DNA of 34,913 bases from Lysobacteraceae bacterium (lineage in GTDB: Bacteria > Pseudomonadota > Gammaproteobacteria > Xanthomonadales > Rhodanobacteraceae). The notes under the pieces were generated by a model, which did not search any database, had not been told where the DNA came from, and saw nothing but the letters and a program-made list of their open reading frames with translations. Location: contig JAGWPB010000030.1 of NCBI GenBank assembly GCA_028870665.1, positions 1 through 34,913 of the forward strand, in the 5' to 3' direction. The position numbers and the translations under genes were made by a program. Below are positions 17,347 through 26,276 of this stretch, in pieces (positions within the stretch are counted from its first letter, which is position 1; every line of letters begins with the position of its first letter).

Positions 17347-20244
17347 TCACGGATGCGGCGTGCCGTCGCTGTCGCCGGTCGCGTGATCCGCGTCGGTCCC
17401 CGTCGCGGGGGCCGCGGGTGACGACGGCATCGAGCCTGCAGGTTGCACGGGCGCCGGCGGCCTGGGTGCAGCGGGCAGCAAACTCGGCTGCAGCGGCGGC
17501 AGGGCGGGTGGAGCGCCGGTCGGGGCAGCAGACGGTGGTGGCGCGGATGACTCGCGGTCCGGTGTCACGATCGGCAGCGGCCGGACGGCCGTCGGCGGCA
17601 TGGGTGCTGTTGACGCCGGCAGAGCAGGCATGGCGATCGCCGGGGTCACCGGCGTGGAAGCGGTCGCGGTGGACGGGGGCACAACCCGCGCGGGAGCTGC
17701 GGGCGGAGCCGTGACGTCGGGTGCTGGTGCTGCGGGTGGCAAGGTGGAACCGGCGGCCGCGGGGACGGCCTCACGAGGCGTTGGAATCGGGGTCGCCGCA
17801 GGCACGGTGTGCGCCGGGGCCATCGTGGCCGTGGCGGGCGACGGCAGGGCGCGCGGGGGCGCTGCGGCCGCAGCCGCGGGCGCCACTTCGGCTTCCGGCC
17901 GCGGCAGGTTGGCGGTGGCGGGGCGGGCAGCGGGTGCGGGACTGGCCGCAGCGCTTGCCGACGGCATCGCATCACCTTCCTCGTCGTCGAAGTCGTGCGT
18001 GCTCGCCGGAAGGGTGCCGCTCTCGGGTGCGGCCGCATTGCCTTCCTCATGGCGGCGGCGGCGACGGCCGCCGCGGCGGCCGCGGCGACGCGCGCGAGCG
18101 CTCTCACCGGCGGCATCGGGGCGCACGTCGCTGCCGGCGGGTACCGGGGTGGTGCCGGATTGGATCGCCGGCTCGGCCGCCGTCACCGGTTTCGATTCCG
18201 TGCCGGCGGCCGGTGCCCGTGCAGTTGGCTGCGCGGATCGTGCTGCTGGGGCCGGTCGCTCGCCACGGGGTTCGCGAGGCGGCGCCGGTTCCGCGCGTGG
18301 TCTGGCCTGCGGCAGCGGCGTGGCAGTGACGCCGCGTGTGCGTTCGCTGCCGCGCTCGCCGCCGGGTTTGCCGGCGCGCGCGGGTTGGGCCCTTGCGGAG
18401 CCCGCGGGCCGTCGCTCGTCGCGTGACGGGCGTGGTGCCGGACGCTCCTCGCGTGCCGGGCGCGGCGGGCGCGGCACCGCACGCGGTGCGGCCGGCGTCA
18501 CCGTCGCATTGCCACCGAACCAGCCGAACAGGCGCTTGAGCAGGCCGCCGGGCGCGGCGGATGACGCAGCTGCCGCCGGCACCGGCGCGGCGCGCGCGAC
18601 CGGTGCACGCGTGGCAACAGGCTCCGCGTCAGGGCGTGATGGCGCCGGAGTGGCAGGTATGACACCCGACACGGCCGGCTCTTCGCCCTGCACGTCGATC
18701 TGCCCGACCTTCGGCAGCGCCGTCGGCGCGGCGACGGTCATGCGCTCGTAACTGGGCTTGGCGTGCTCGCCCATCTCGCTTTCGCGGATGCGGCTGATCT
18801 CGAGGTGCGGGGTCTGCAGCTTGGGATCGGCGACGATCACCACGTGCACCTTGTGGCGCAGCTCCATCTCGACCACGCTGGCGCGCTTTTCGTTGAGCAG
18901 GAAGTTGGCGACATCCGGCGGTGCCAGCAGCAGGACCTGGCCGGTGTGCTCCTTCATGGCGTGCTCTTCGGCCAGGCGCAGCGCCGACAACGACAGCGAC
19001 TCGACGCCGCGGATACGGCCGTGACCGTCGCAGCGCGGGCAGACGATCTGGGTGGACTCGTCCAGTGAAGGACGCAGGCGCTGGCGCGACATCTCCAGCA
19101 GGCCGAAGCGCGAGATGCGGCCGACTTGCACGCGCGCACGGTCGAGCTTGAGTGCTTCCTTGAGTGTTTCCTCGACCTCGCGCTGGTGCTTGGGGCTGTC
19201 CATGTCGATGAAATCGATCACGATCAGGCCGCCGGCATCGCGGATGCGCAGCTGACGCGCGATCTCGACCGCTGCTTCGCAGTTGGTGTTGAACGCCGTT
19301 TCCTCGATGTCGCTGCCCTTGGTGGCGCGTGCCGAGTTGATGTCGATCGCGGTCAACGCCTCGGTCTGGTCGATCACGATCGCGCCGCCGGCCGGCAGGC
19401 GCACCGTGCGGGCGAAGGCGTTGTCGATCTGGGTCTCGATCTGGAAGCGCGAGAACAGCGGCGTGGTATCGCTGTAGAGCTTGAGCTTGCGCAGGTTGTT
19501 GGGCATCACCTGCTGCACGAATTCGCGCGCTTCCTGATACAGATCCTCATGGTCGATCAGGATCTCGCCGATGTCGTTGCGCAGGTAGTCGCGCAGGGCG
19601 CGGATGATCAGCCGCGATTCCTGGTAGATCAGGAACGGTGCCGGCTTGCCGACGGCCGCCTCGGCGATCGCCTTCCACAGCTGCAGCAGGTAATCGAGGT
19701 CCCATTGCAGTTCCTCGGCGTCGCGGCCGAGGCCGGCGGTGCGCACGATCAGGCCCATCTCCTCGGGCAGGCTGAGGTGCTCCATCGCCTCCTTCAGCGC
19801 CTGGCGATCCTCGCCCTCGATACGCCGCGACACCCCTCCCGCCTGAGGGTTGTTGGGCATCAGCACCATGTAGCGGCCGGCGAGGCTGATGAAAGTGGTC
19901 AGCGCCGCACCCTTGGTGCCGCGCTCCTCCTTCTCGACCTGGACGATCAGCTCCTGGCCTTCCTTGAGCAGGTCGCGGATGCCGGCCTTGTGCGGGTCGA
20001 CACCCGGCAGGAAGTACTCGCGGGTGATCTCCTTCAGCGGCAGGAAGCCGTGGCGCTCACCGCCGTACTCGACGAAGCAGGCTTCCAGGGAGGGCTCGAC
20101 GCGGGTGATGCGGCCCTTGTAGATGTTGGATTTCTTCTGTTCCTTGGAGGGGATCTCGATGTCGAGATCGAACAGGGTCTGGCCATCGACGATGGCCACA
20201 CGCAACTCTTCACGCTGAGTTGCGTTGATCAGCATGCGCTTCAT
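17347..20244 (-). CDS. rne: Ribonuclease E
   Basis: This is a 965-residue endoribonuclease and the degradosome scaffold. The S1 domain with [21 protein letters not shown] opens it. The catalytic Mg-binding aspartates are D301 (AIDINSA) and D344 (IDFIDMD), and the Zn-link cysteines are C402 and C405 (CPRCDGHG). After residue about 510 the sequence turns into a Pro/Ala/Arg-rich low-complexity tail. This tail has a basic stretch [12 protein letters not shown] and should bind RNA and partner enzymes. The ATG at 20244 is the family start. A longer open frame upstream runs through the leader and is non-coding. Autoregulation through the long leader is known in E. coli and possible here. Confidence 0.96.
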   Translation of the reverse strand: MKRMLINATQREELRVAIVDGQTLFDLDIEIPSKEQKKSNIYKGRITRVEPSLEACFVEYGGERHGFLPLKEITREYFLPGVDPHKAGIRDLLKEGQELIVQVEKEERGTKGAALTTFISLAGRYMVLMPNNPQAGGVSRRIEGEDRQALKEAMEHLSLPEEMGLIVRTAGLGRDAEELQWDLDYLLQLWKAIAEAAVGKPAPFLIYQESRLIIRALRDYLRNDIGEILIDHEDLYQEAREFVQQVMPNNLRKLKLYSDTTPLFSRFQIETQIDNAFARTVRLPAGGAIVIDQTEALTAIDINSARATKGSDIEETAFNTNCEAAVEIARQLRIRDAGGLIVIDFIDMDSPKHQREVEETLKEALKLDRARVQVGRISRFGLLEMSRQRLRPSLDESTQIVCPRCDGHGRIRGVESLSLSALRLAEEHAMKEHTGQVLLLAPPDVANFLLNEKRASVVEMELRHKVHVVIVADPKLQTPHLEISRIRESEMGEHAKPSYERMTVAAPTALPKVGQIDVQGEEPAVSGVIPATPAPSRPDAEPVATRAPVARAAPVPAAAASSAAPGGLLKRLFGWFGGNATVTPAAPRAVPRPPRPAREERPAPRPSRDERRPAGSARAQPARAGKPGGERGSERTRGVTATPLPQARPRAEPAPPREPRGERPAPAARSAQPTARAPAAGTESKPVTAAEPAIQSGTTPVPAGSDVRPDAAGESARARRRGRRGGRRRRRHEEGNAAAPESGTLPASTHDFDDEEGDAMPSASAAASPAPAARPATANLPRPEAEVAPAAAAAAPPRALPSPATATMAPAHTVPAATPIPTPREAVPAAAGSTLPPAAPAPDVTAPPAAPARVVPPSTATASTPVTPAIAMPALPASTAPMPPTAVRPLPIVTPDRESSAPPPSAAPTGAPPALPPLQPSLLPAAPRPPAPVQPAGSMPSSPAAPATGTDADHATGDSDGTPHP

Positions 20245-20583
20245 TGGGTTGTTCCTCGGCCGCCCGCGGCTGCGCTCCGCGACGGCGCCGCAAGGCGGCC
20301 GGCCGGGGATCGCGCCGCGAACGCGGCAATCATGCCGCAGCGATCCGCTGCTGCGGCGGTGTATGTCAGGGCCCTTGCGCCATCGCCGCCGCCTGCCGCC
20401 ATGACGGTGACAGGCCGGTATGCGACCCGGACCGGGTACGATGGGAGGGTGACGGCCGGCTCCGGTCAGGACGTCCGGCGCGTTCCTCGCCGGCGTGCCC
20501 GGCGGGGTGCAGTCCGCCGGGTCGAACCCGGCGTGCACTGCAAGACGCCCGCCAAGTTTATCCGCCAATGACCGGATTTATCA
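20245..20583. other. Long rne leader and shared rne/rluC promoter region
   Basis: This 339-base gap holds no gene on either strand. It is GC-rich with several potential stems, for example GCCGCCCGCGGCTGC near 20260 and CCGGCGTGCCCGGCGG near 20500. If transcription of rne starts near its upstream edge, its leader is about 300 bases, like the 361-base leader through which E. coli RNase E limits its own mRNA. I can see no start codon or coding pattern within it. Confidence 0.5.
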
Positions 20584-20584
20584 A
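20555..20584 (-). promoter_or_regulatory. Candidate rne promoter
   Basis: On the minus strand, TTGATA (20584-20579) and TAAACT (20560-20555) are spaced 18 bases. The predicted start lies near 20548, about 300 bases before the rne ATG. The -35 element touches the rluC start codon, so the divergent genes may interfere with each other. Confidence 0.45.
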
Positions 20585-21540
20585 TGCAGACGGCTACTTC
20601 GCGGGATGCCGGCCCCGGTGTGCGGCTGGTCACGGTCGGCCCCGAGCGCGACGGCCAGCGCATCGACAACTGTCTGGCGGTGCTGCTGAAAGGGGTGCCG
20701 CGCAGCCTGATCTACCGTTTGCTGCGCACCGGCCAGGTCCGCGTCAACGGCAAGCGCGCCAAACCCGATACGCGCCTGGCCGACGGCGATCAGCTGCGCA
20801 TCCCGCCCGTGCGCACCGCCGCCGAGACCGACGCCGGTCCACCGCCGGCGACGCTGGCGGCCAGCGTCGCGCAGGCAGTGATCCATGAGGATCGCGACTT
20901 CCTGGTGGTGGACAAGCCGGCCGGGGTCGCCAGCCACGGCGGCAGCGGCGTGCGCTTCGGCCTGATCGAGCTGCTGCGCGCGGCGCGTCCGCAAGAGCAC
21001 CTCGAGCTGGTGCACCGGCTGGATCGCGACACCTCGGGCGTGATCGTGCTGGCACGCACCCGCACCGGCCTGACCGGCCTGCAGCGGCTGATCCGCGAAG
21101 GCCGGGTGACCAAGCAGTACCTGTGCCTGCTGGGCGGCGAGCCGCGGCGGGCGAAGTTCGACGTCAACGTGCCGCTGCGCAAGTTCGAGCTGCAGGGCGG
21201 CGAGCGCATGGTGCGGGTGGCGGACGACGGCAAGCCGGCGCTGACCTTTTTCCGCGAAATCCAGCGCTACGCCGGCGCCAGCCTGGCCGAGGCCACGCTC
21301 GGCACCGGTCGCACCCACCAGATCCGCGTCCACGCCGCGCATGCCGGGCATGCGCTCGCCGGCGACGAGAAATACGGCGACCGCGAGGTCAACCGGCGTC
21401 TGCGCGATGCGGCCGGGCTGAAGCGCCTGTTCCTGCACGCGGCGCGCTTCGAGTTCGATCTCGACGGTCGCTGCCATGCGTTCTCGGCACCGCTGCCGAA
21501 GGATCTGGCCGCCGTGCTGGACCGGCTTCAGCGCAGATAG
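20584..21540 (+). CDS. rluC: 23S rRNA pseudouridine synthase RluC
   Basis: This is a 318-residue RluA-family enzyme. An S4 RNA-binding domain covers about residues 25-78 (RIDNCLAVLLKGVPRSLIYRLLRTG). The catalytic domain follows, with the aspartate D147 in HRLDRDTSG, GRTHQIRVH and the family's HALAGDEKYGD. RluC modifies 23S positions 955, 2504 and 2580 in E. coli, and it is typically found divergent from rne, as here. The start at 20584 has only a weak ribosome-binding site. Its stop overlaps the stop of the convergent membrane-protein gene by 13 bases. Confidence 0.94.
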   Translation: MQTATSRDAGPGVRLVTVGPERDGQRIDNCLAVLLKGVPRSLIYRLLRTGQVRVNGKRAKPDTRLADGDQLRIPPVRTAAETDAGPPPATLAASVAQAVIHEDRDFLVVDKPAGVASHGGSGVRFGLIELLRAARPQEHLELVHRLDRDTSGVIVLARTRTGLTGLQRLIREGRVTKQYLCLLGGEPRRAKFDVNVPLRKFELQGGERMVRVADDGKPALTFFREIQRYAGASLAEATLGTGRTHQIRVHAAHAGHALAGDEKYGDREVNRRLRDAAGLKRLFLHAARFEFDLDGRCHAFSAPLPKDLAAVLDRLQRR

Positions 21541-23024
21541 CGCGCGCCGACCTCCAGTGAGCGCAGCCAGGTGTCGGGCGCCACCAGGCCGCCGATCAGC
21601 AGCGCCGCGGCCGCGTGCGCCAGTGCCACCGGCAGCAGCGCGCGCCGGCGCAGGAACCACGCCGTCCACAGCAGCCCGCCGGCGAAGGTCAGCAGCATCA
21701 GCGGCGTGTTGGGCGCGTGCAGCAGGGCGAACAGCGTCGCCGTGGCCAGCGTGGCGGCTTCGCGGTTGCCGGCGACCTGCAGGCGCCGTGCGACGACGAC
21801 TTGCAGCATGAACTGCTGCAGCAGCGCCCAGCCGAGATAGCGCAGCGCGGACAGCGGCTCCGGCGTGACGCCGTGCAGGATGGTCCAGGCCAGCAGCGCC
21901 GCCAGCGCCGGCAGCATCGGCACCGCCCAAATCCGCACCGGGGCCAGCAGGGTCCAGTCGCGCGGGCGTGCGCGCCACTCCAGCGCCGCGGCGTAAATCA
22001 GACCCACCGCGATCAGCGCGGCGCTGACGTGACCGATCCGGCCGTCGTAGCGCATGCCGACGATCAGCCACGCGGCAGGCACCAGCGCCACGGCCGCCTC
22101 GATCAGCGCACGCCAGCGGGCCTGTTGCGGCGGCCGCATCAGGACGGCCAGGGCCAGCAGGGCCAGGCCGAGCGGCAGCAGCGGCGAGGTCGCGGCGGCG
22201 GGCGAGGGCGGTCCGGCAACGGCGGCCGCGAGGACGGCGCCGAGATCGCCGCGCGGTACGATCACCGCCGCCGGCGCACGGGCCTGGATGCGATCCCGCG
22301 CCGTCAGCATGGCGCTGGCATCGAGTGCCGGTGGCAGGATCACCACGGGCAGCGCGAGGGTCGGCTGCGGGGGCATGGCCATGAAACGGCCGTATGACTG
22401 CGCAGCCGCCAGCGCGGCGACTCCGCGCGGCAAGGCCGCCGGCGGCAGCAGTTCGATCCGCCGCAGCGTCAACGTCGCGCCGGGCGCGCCCTGCACGGTC
22501 AGCCGCAGCATCGCGAAGCGGGCCGGCGGCGGCACGCGCTGGTCGGCGATCACCCAGGGCAGCGTGTCGATCGCCAGGTCCAGCGTCGCAGCACCGGGCT
22601 TGAGCACCGTGACCGGCGCGTAATAGGCCGGACCGTCCAGGGTCTGACGCCCGGCCAGCGCGAGCGCGATCGGCGCGCCGGCGTCGAGCTCCAGCCGCAG
22701 CCGCGGCAGCCGCACGAAATCCATCGGCACGCTCAGCGGCAGGCCGATCTGCACCGGCTGCGGCGCGGTCAGCCGCAGCTGCAGGCCGGCGGTCGACGGG
22801 CGCAGCGTGCCGTCGCCGAACACGCGTTGCGCCACCACGTCGCGCGCGCGGCGCGGTTGCCAGCGCCAGGGCGAGTGGCCGCTGGCGTAGGCGGCTGCGG
22901 CGCGCTCCGCGTGTCGCTCCAGCGCCTGCGCCGTCAGGGCGTTGCCGATCCACGCCAGCACCGCCGCCAGCAGCAGCGCGGTCGCGGCGAACAGCAGCGG
23001 CGCGGCCCCCCTCGGTACGCGCAC
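21528..23024 (-). CDS. Membrane protein with C-terminal CPBP-like (CAAX protease-type) domain
   Basis: The protein has about 498 residues. An N-terminal membrane helix (near 8-30) leads into a periplasmic domain of about 250 residues, rich in beta strands. At least eight hydrophobic segments follow. The last 130 residues resemble the CPBP/Abi domain: FALLHAPN has H436, and a later AHAAAA has H470. The first motif, normally a Glu-Glu pair with a distal Arg, reads QQFMLQVVVARR (Q403, Q404), so the glutamates are replaced. Either it is an inactive homologue or a variant subfamily. The GTG start at 23024 lies 8 bases after phhB; a start at 23078 would overlap phhB. Confidence 0.75.
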   Translation of the reverse strand: MRVPRGAAPLLFAATALLLAAVLAWIGNALTAQALERHAERAAAAYASGHSPWRWQPRRARDVVAQRVFGDGTLRPSTAGLQLRLTAPQPVQIGLPLSVPMDFVRLPRLRLELDAGAPIALALAGRQTLDGPAYYAPVTVLKPGAATLDLAIDTLPWVIADQRVPPPARFAMLRLTVQGAPGATLTLRRIELLPPAALPRGVAALAAAQSYGRFMAMPPQPTLALPVVILPPALDASAMLTARDRIQARAPAAVIVPRGDLGAVLAAAVAGPPSPAAATSPLLPLGLALLALAVLMRPPQQARWRALIEAAVALVPAAWLIVGMRYDGRIGHVSAALIAVGLIYAAALEWRARPRDWTLLAPVRIWAVPMLPALAALLAWTILHGVTPEPLSALRYLGWALLQQFMLQVVVARRLQVAGNREAATLATATLFALLHAPNTPLMLLTFAGGLLWTAWFLRRRALLPVALAHAAAALLIGGLVAPDTWLRSLEVGARYLR

Positions 23025-23031
23025 GGTGGCG

Positions 23032-23373
23032 TCAGGGCGCCAGCAGGCGCTCGCAGCGCGCGGCGCAGACAAAGTCATTCATCGACAGGCCGCCGCAGTC
23101 GTGGGTGGACCAGCGCACCCGGCAGTGGCCGTAGCCGGCCTCGAGGTCGGGATGATGATCGGCCTGGTTGGCCATGAAGCCCACGGCGTTGATGAAGCCC
23201 AGCGTGCGGTGGAAGTCGGCGAAGCGGAAATCCTTGGCGATGGCCGCGCCCGCTTCGACCAGCGTCCATCCGGGCAGCGCGCGCAGCAGTTCGTCGGCGC
23301 GCGCGCGGTCGATACGGTGCTCGGCGCCGCGGCGCGGCTGGCAGGGCAGGGCGGCGAGTTCGTGCAGCGTCAT
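23032..23373 (-). CDS. phhB: Pterin-4-alpha-carbinolamine dehydratase PhhB
   Basis: The protein has 113 residues and the usual family length. The active-site set is seen as H73-H74-P75 in ADHHPDLEAGY and H91-D92 in STHDCGGLSMNDF. It dehydrates 4a-hydroxytetrahydrobiopterin made by phenylalanine hydroxylase, recycling the pterin. No phhA is in the window. The ATG at 23373 begins the family; the frame continues upstream through nfuA on the other strand and is a shadow there. TATACT at 23404-23399 is a good -10 for a short leader. Confidence 0.94.
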   Translation of the reverse strand: MTLHELAALPCQPRRGAEHRIDRARADELLRALPGWTLVEAGAAIAKDFRFADFHRTLGFINAVGFMANQADHHPDLEAGYGHCRVRWSTHDCGGLSMNDFVCAARCERLLAP

Positions 23374-23398
23374 GGCGGCGTCCTCGGCTCGATCGCGG

Positions 23399-23404
23399 AG
23401 TATA
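23399..23404 (-). promoter_or_regulatory. Candidate -10 element of phhB
   Basis: TATACT on the minus strand lies 26-31 bases before the phhB ATG, inside the 93-base gap shared with divergent nfuA. No matching -35 hexamer at standard spacing is convincing. Confidence 0.4.
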
Positions 23405-23426
23405 GCGACGCCACGGATCGGCAAAT

Positions 23427-23448
23427 CCGGACTAAAATGGTCCCGATT
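23427..23448 (+). promoter_or_regulatory. IscR-type operator overlapping a -10 element before nfuA
   Basis: The stretch CCGGACTAAAATGGTCCCGA contains GGAC (23429-23432), seven bases and GTCC (23440-23443) in inverted orientation. The core resembles the proteobacterial IscR type 1 pattern (GACTAAA..TAGTCGGG-like). TAAAAT (23433-23438) in its centre may be the nfuA -10. IscR control would fit an Fe-S carrier gene. The match is from memory of the motif, not from a scored search. Confidence 0.45.
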
Positions 23449-23466
23449 GAATCGAGGTGACCGATC

Positions 23467-24078
23467 ATGATCGAGATCAGCGCGCGCGCGCAGGCCCATT
23501 TCCGGCACTTGCTGGCCACCCAGGGCGGGCCGGGCTGGGGGGTGCGCATCCGTGCCCGCGACGGCGGTACGCCGCGAGGCGAATGCGAATTGGCGTTCTG
23601 CGAGCCCGGCGACATCGACGGCGGCGAGGTGGTGGTCGCGTGCGACGGCTTCAGCGTCTACGTGGATGGCTCCAGCGCGCGCTGGTTCGAGGGCGCCGCG
23701 ATCGATTACGACGAGACGGCCACCGGCGGCGAACTGGCCGTGCGTGCACCGCACCTGCGCAGCGCCCCGCCGCCTGCTGACGCCGGACTGGTCGAGCAGG
23801 TGCAGTACGTCCTCGAGACCGAGATCAACCCGGCGCTGGCTGCGCATCGCGGGCACGTCAGCCTGAGCCGGATCGAGGACGACGGCACCGTGGTCCTGCA
23901 GTTCGGTGGCGGCTGCCACGGCTGCGGGGCGGTGGACATCACGCTGCGCCAGGGTGTCGAGCGCACCCTGCGCGAGCGCGTCGCGGGCGTGACCGGAGTT
24001 CGCGACGCGACCGACCACAGTCGCGGCGAAGATCCCTATTACCGCGGTGACAAGGGCGCCTCGGCGCTGGGCGGCTGA
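23467..24078 (+). CDS. nfuA: Fe-S cluster carrier NfuA
   Basis: The product has 203 residues. The N-terminal part (1-95) is a degenerate A-type carrier domain (SARAQAHFRHLLATQ, with the usual cysteines not all kept). The C-terminal NifU domain carries the cluster-binding pair C150/C153 in GGGCHGCGAVDITL. NfuA passes [4Fe-4S] clusters to target enzymes, for example aconitase or lipoate synthase, mainly under oxidative stress or iron shortage. GAGGTGA before the ATG at 23467 is a good ribosome-binding site. Plausible clients in this window include UbiU, UbiV and RlmN. Confidence 0.94.
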   Translation: MIEISARAQAHFRHLLATQGGPGWGVRIRARDGGTPRGECELAFCEPGDIDGGEVVVACDGFSVYVDGSSARWFEGAAIDYDETATGGELAVRAPHLRSAPPPADAGLVEQVQYVLETEINPALAAHRGHVSLSRIEDDGTVVLQFGGGCHGCGAVDITLRQGVERTLRERVAGVTGVRDATDHSRGEDPYYRGDKGASALGG

Positions 24079-24102
24079 GCCGCATTCGCAGGGATACGGC
24101 GA

Positions 24103-24471
24103 TCAGAGTCCCTTGCCGCTGCCCTGGATGTCGCCCTTGAGGTTGTAGAGCACGGGCGGCAGCGAGTGAAAGTACGCGGCAATGTCTTCGCGGTCCTGTT
24201 CCGTCAGCTGCGAGGCGAAGCCTTGCATGATCGGATTCTTGCGCTGGCCATCCTGGTATTCCTTGAGCGCCTGCACGATGTAGCCGGGATACTGCCCGGC
24301 CAGGCGCGGGTACTGCGGATCGGTGGAATTGCCGTTGGAACCGTGGCAGGCGAAGCAGACCACGGCTTTTTTCTTGCCGGCCGCGGCGCTGCCTTCGGCA
24401 CGCGCGACCACGGGCAGCGCCAGTGCGGCGGCGAGAAGGAGAACGAACGGGAGTGCAACTCGAACGGTCAT
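24103..24471 (-). CDS. Small secreted c-type cytochrome (class I), second of a pair
   Basis: The protein has 122 residues. A signal peptide (MTVRVALPFVLLLAAALALPVVARA) precedes a mature class I cytochrome of about 95 residues. Haem attaches at C39 and C42 with H43 as axial ligand (CFACHG), and a methionine in NPIMQGF is the likely sixth ligand. The look is that of cytochrome c4/c553-type electron carriers, which serve terminal oxidases or reductases in the periplasm. The start at 24471 has AGGA nine bases upstream; a GTG at 24489 is possible but less good. It follows the other cytochrome gene by 22 bases. Confidence 0.9.
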   Translation of the reverse strand: MTVRVALPFVLLLAAALALPVVARAEGSAAAGKKKAVVCFACHGSNGNSTDPQYPRLAGQYPGYIVQALKEYQDGQRKNPIMQGFASQLTEQDREDIAAYFHSLPPVLYNLKGDIQGSGKGL

Positions 24472-24493
24472 CGGCAGGGATCCTTGCACGGCA

Positions 24494-24826
24494 TCACTTC
24501 TTGAGGCTGGACAGGTAGGCGGCGATATTCGCGATGTCCGCCTCGGAAAGACTCTCGGCCTGCGTGCGCATGGTCGGGTGGGCGCGATCGCCGCTGCGGT
24601 ATTCGTTCAGCGCCGTCACCAGGTACTGATAGTGCTGGCCGGCGATCTTCGGCACCGGGTAGTTGGGATAGGCATTGCGGTAGCCGGGAATGCCGTGGCA
24701 GCCATGGCAGGTGTAGACCATGATGCGGCCGACCGCGGGATCGCCCGGGTGGGTCGCCGCCGCGGCTGAGCCGGTAACTCCGGCCGCGAGGACCAGTGCA
24801 GCAAGCAGGACAAGCGATCGGATCAT
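24494..24826 (-). CDS. Small secreted c-type cytochrome (class I), first of a pair
   Basis: The protein has 110 residues with a signal peptide ending around residue 23 (GSAAAATHP). The haem motif is C40-H-G-C43-H44, and [12 protein letters not shown] carries a likely methionine ligand. It is clearly related to the gene downstream ([21 protein letters not shown] against PRLAGQYPGYIVQALKEYQDG), so the pair arose by duplication and may resemble a split di-haem cytochrome c4. The frame is open far upstream, but the signal peptide fixes the start at 24826. It probably starts a two-gene operon. Confidence 0.9.
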   Translation of the reverse strand: MIRSLVLLAALVLAAGVTGSAAAATHPGDPAVGRIMVYTCHGCHGIPGYRNAYPNYPVPKIAGQHYQYLVTALNEYRSGDRAHPTMRTQAESLSEADIANIAAYLSSLKK

Positions 24827-24878
24827 CGACTGGACTCCACGGCGCGGGAGAGGCCGGAGCGCGTCCGGCAAAGCGCGC

Positions 24879-24906
24879 ATTGTAGCTGCCGTGGCACGCC
24901 GGACAA
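24879..24906 (-). promoter_or_regulatory. Candidate promoter of the cytochrome pair
   Basis: On the minus strand TTGTCC (24906-24901) and TACAAT (24884-24879) are spaced 16 bases. The predicted start is near 24872, with a leader of about 46 bases. The rest of the gap to dapE (24907-25075) shows no feature I can support. Confidence 0.5.
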
Positions 24907-25075
24907 GCCCCGCGGACGTGACGAGCGTCGAGGCGGCCTCTGTTCCGGCGCGTTCCGGATCCGGAACCGTACCGGGATCATGACGGCGAATGGCAGGACA
25001 GGATGCACGCCGATTCGGGTTCCCGACCATCAACCGCGCATTCCTCCGCATGCCCAGGGCTGGCACACTGGCCCC

Positions 25076-26236
25076 ATGAGCGAGATCCTCGACCTCACCA
25101 TGGCGCTGATCCGCAGGCCGTCACTGACCCCTGACGACGCCGGTTGCCAGGCACTGCTGGCGGCGCGACTGGAGGCCAGCGGCTTCCGCTGCGAATCGCT
25201 GCGCTACGGCGACGTCGACAACCTGTGGGCGACGCACGGTCAGGGCAATCCGGTGCTGGTGCTGCTGGGCCACACCGACGTGGTGCCCAGCGGACCGCGC
25301 GAGGCCTGGGCCAGCGACCCGTTCGAGCCCGACGTGCGCGATGGACGCCTTTACGGTCGCGGCGCGGCGGACATGAAGTCCGGCGTCGCCGCGATGACGC
25401 TGGCGCTGCAGCGCCATGTCGCCGCCCACCCGGATCATCCCGGCACGCTGGCGCTGCTGCTGACCAGCGACGAGGAGGGACCCTCGCGCGACGGCGTCAA
25501 GCGCGTCGCCGAGCATTTCCGCGCCAGCGGCCAGCGCGTGGACTACTGCGTGGTCGGCGAACCGTCGTCGCATCGGCGCCTCGGCGACCTGATCCGAGTC
25601 GGCCGTCGCGGCTCGCTGTCGGGCGCGCTGAGCGTGCGCGGCGTGCAGGGCCACGTCGCTTATCCCGATCAGGCGCTGAATCCGATCCATGCCCTGGCGC
25701 CGGCGCTGGCGGAACTGGTGGCGACGCGCTGGGACGAAGGCGACGAGGCGTTTCCGCCGACCTCGCTGCAGGTATCGAACCTGCACGCCGGTACCGGCGC
25801 CGGCAACGTGATCCCTGGGGCGCTCGTCGCGCAGTTCAACTTCCGCTTCGGGAGCGCCAGTCCGGCGGCCGCGCTGATGGCACGGGTCGAGGCCATCCTG
25901 CGGCGGCACGGGCTCGATTTCGCGCTCGACTGGGATCTGTCCGGCGAGCCGTTCCTGACGCCGGCCGGTCGGCTGCGCGAAAGCGTTGCGGCGGTGTGTC
26001 GCGAGATCTGCGGCCGCGAGCCCGAATTGAGCACCGGCGGAGGCACCTCGGATGCGCGCTTCATCGCCCCGCTGGGCGCCGAGGTGGTCGAGATCGGCCC
26101 GGTCAACGCCAGCATCCACAAGGTCGACGAGCACGTCGCGCTGGATGAGCTCGAGTGCCTGCCGGGGCTGTATCAGGCGATCATCGCCAGGTTGCTTGAC
26201 GGTGTCGCGCACGCGGCGGCCAGTGGCTCGCGCTAA
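25076..26236 (+). CDS. dapE: Succinyl-diaminopimelate desuccinylase DapE
   Basis: The enzyme has 386 residues. It is a di-zinc M20 peptidase that removes succinate in lysine and diaminopimelate synthesis. Metal ligands and catalytic residues are seen as GHTDVV (H66, D68), RGAADMKSG (D99), the SDEEGPS Glu pair (133-134) and the late [11 protein letters not shown] histidine. [11 protein letters not shown] is the substrate loop typical of DapE. The frame is open from 24980, but the ATG at 25076 is the family start. There is no clear Shine-Dalgarno sequence. NadK follows after 40 bases. Confidence 0.94.
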   Translation: MSEILDLTMALIRRPSLTPDDAGCQALLAARLEASGFRCESLRYGDVDNLWATHGQGNPVLVLLGHTDVVPSGPREAWASDPFEPDVRDGRLYGRGAADMKSGVAAMTLALQRHVAAHPDHPGTLALLLTSDEEGPSRDGVKRVAEHFRASGQRVDYCVVGEPSSHRRLGDLIRVGRRGSLSGALSVRGVQGHVAYPDQALNPIHALAPALAELVATRWDEGDEAFPPTSLQVSNLHAGTGAGNVIPGALVAQFNFRFGSASPAAALMARVEAILRRHGLDFALDWDLSGEPFLTPAGRLRESVAAVCREICGREPELSTGGGTSDARFIAPLGAEVVEIGPVNASIHKVDEHVALDELECLPGLYQAIIARLLDGVAHAAASGSR

Positions 26237-26276
26237 GCTCGCGCCACCGCGCCGGGGCGCGCGAAGGAAGTTCGCG

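Noticed and set aside
17600-18751. A Gly/Ala-rich 383-codon plus-strand frame opposite the tail of rne
   Set aside because: It mirrors the low-complexity Pro/Ala tail of RNase E and lacks any motif or ribosome-binding site.
20245-20568. A 108-residue N-terminal extension of RNase E
   Set aside because: The family starts with [10 protein letters not shown] at 20244; the upstream part is the leader and has no conserved sequence.
19126-20571. A 481-codon plus-strand frame opposite the catalytic half of rne
   Set aside because: The minus-strand frame carries the conserved RNase E active site; this one has only shadow composition.
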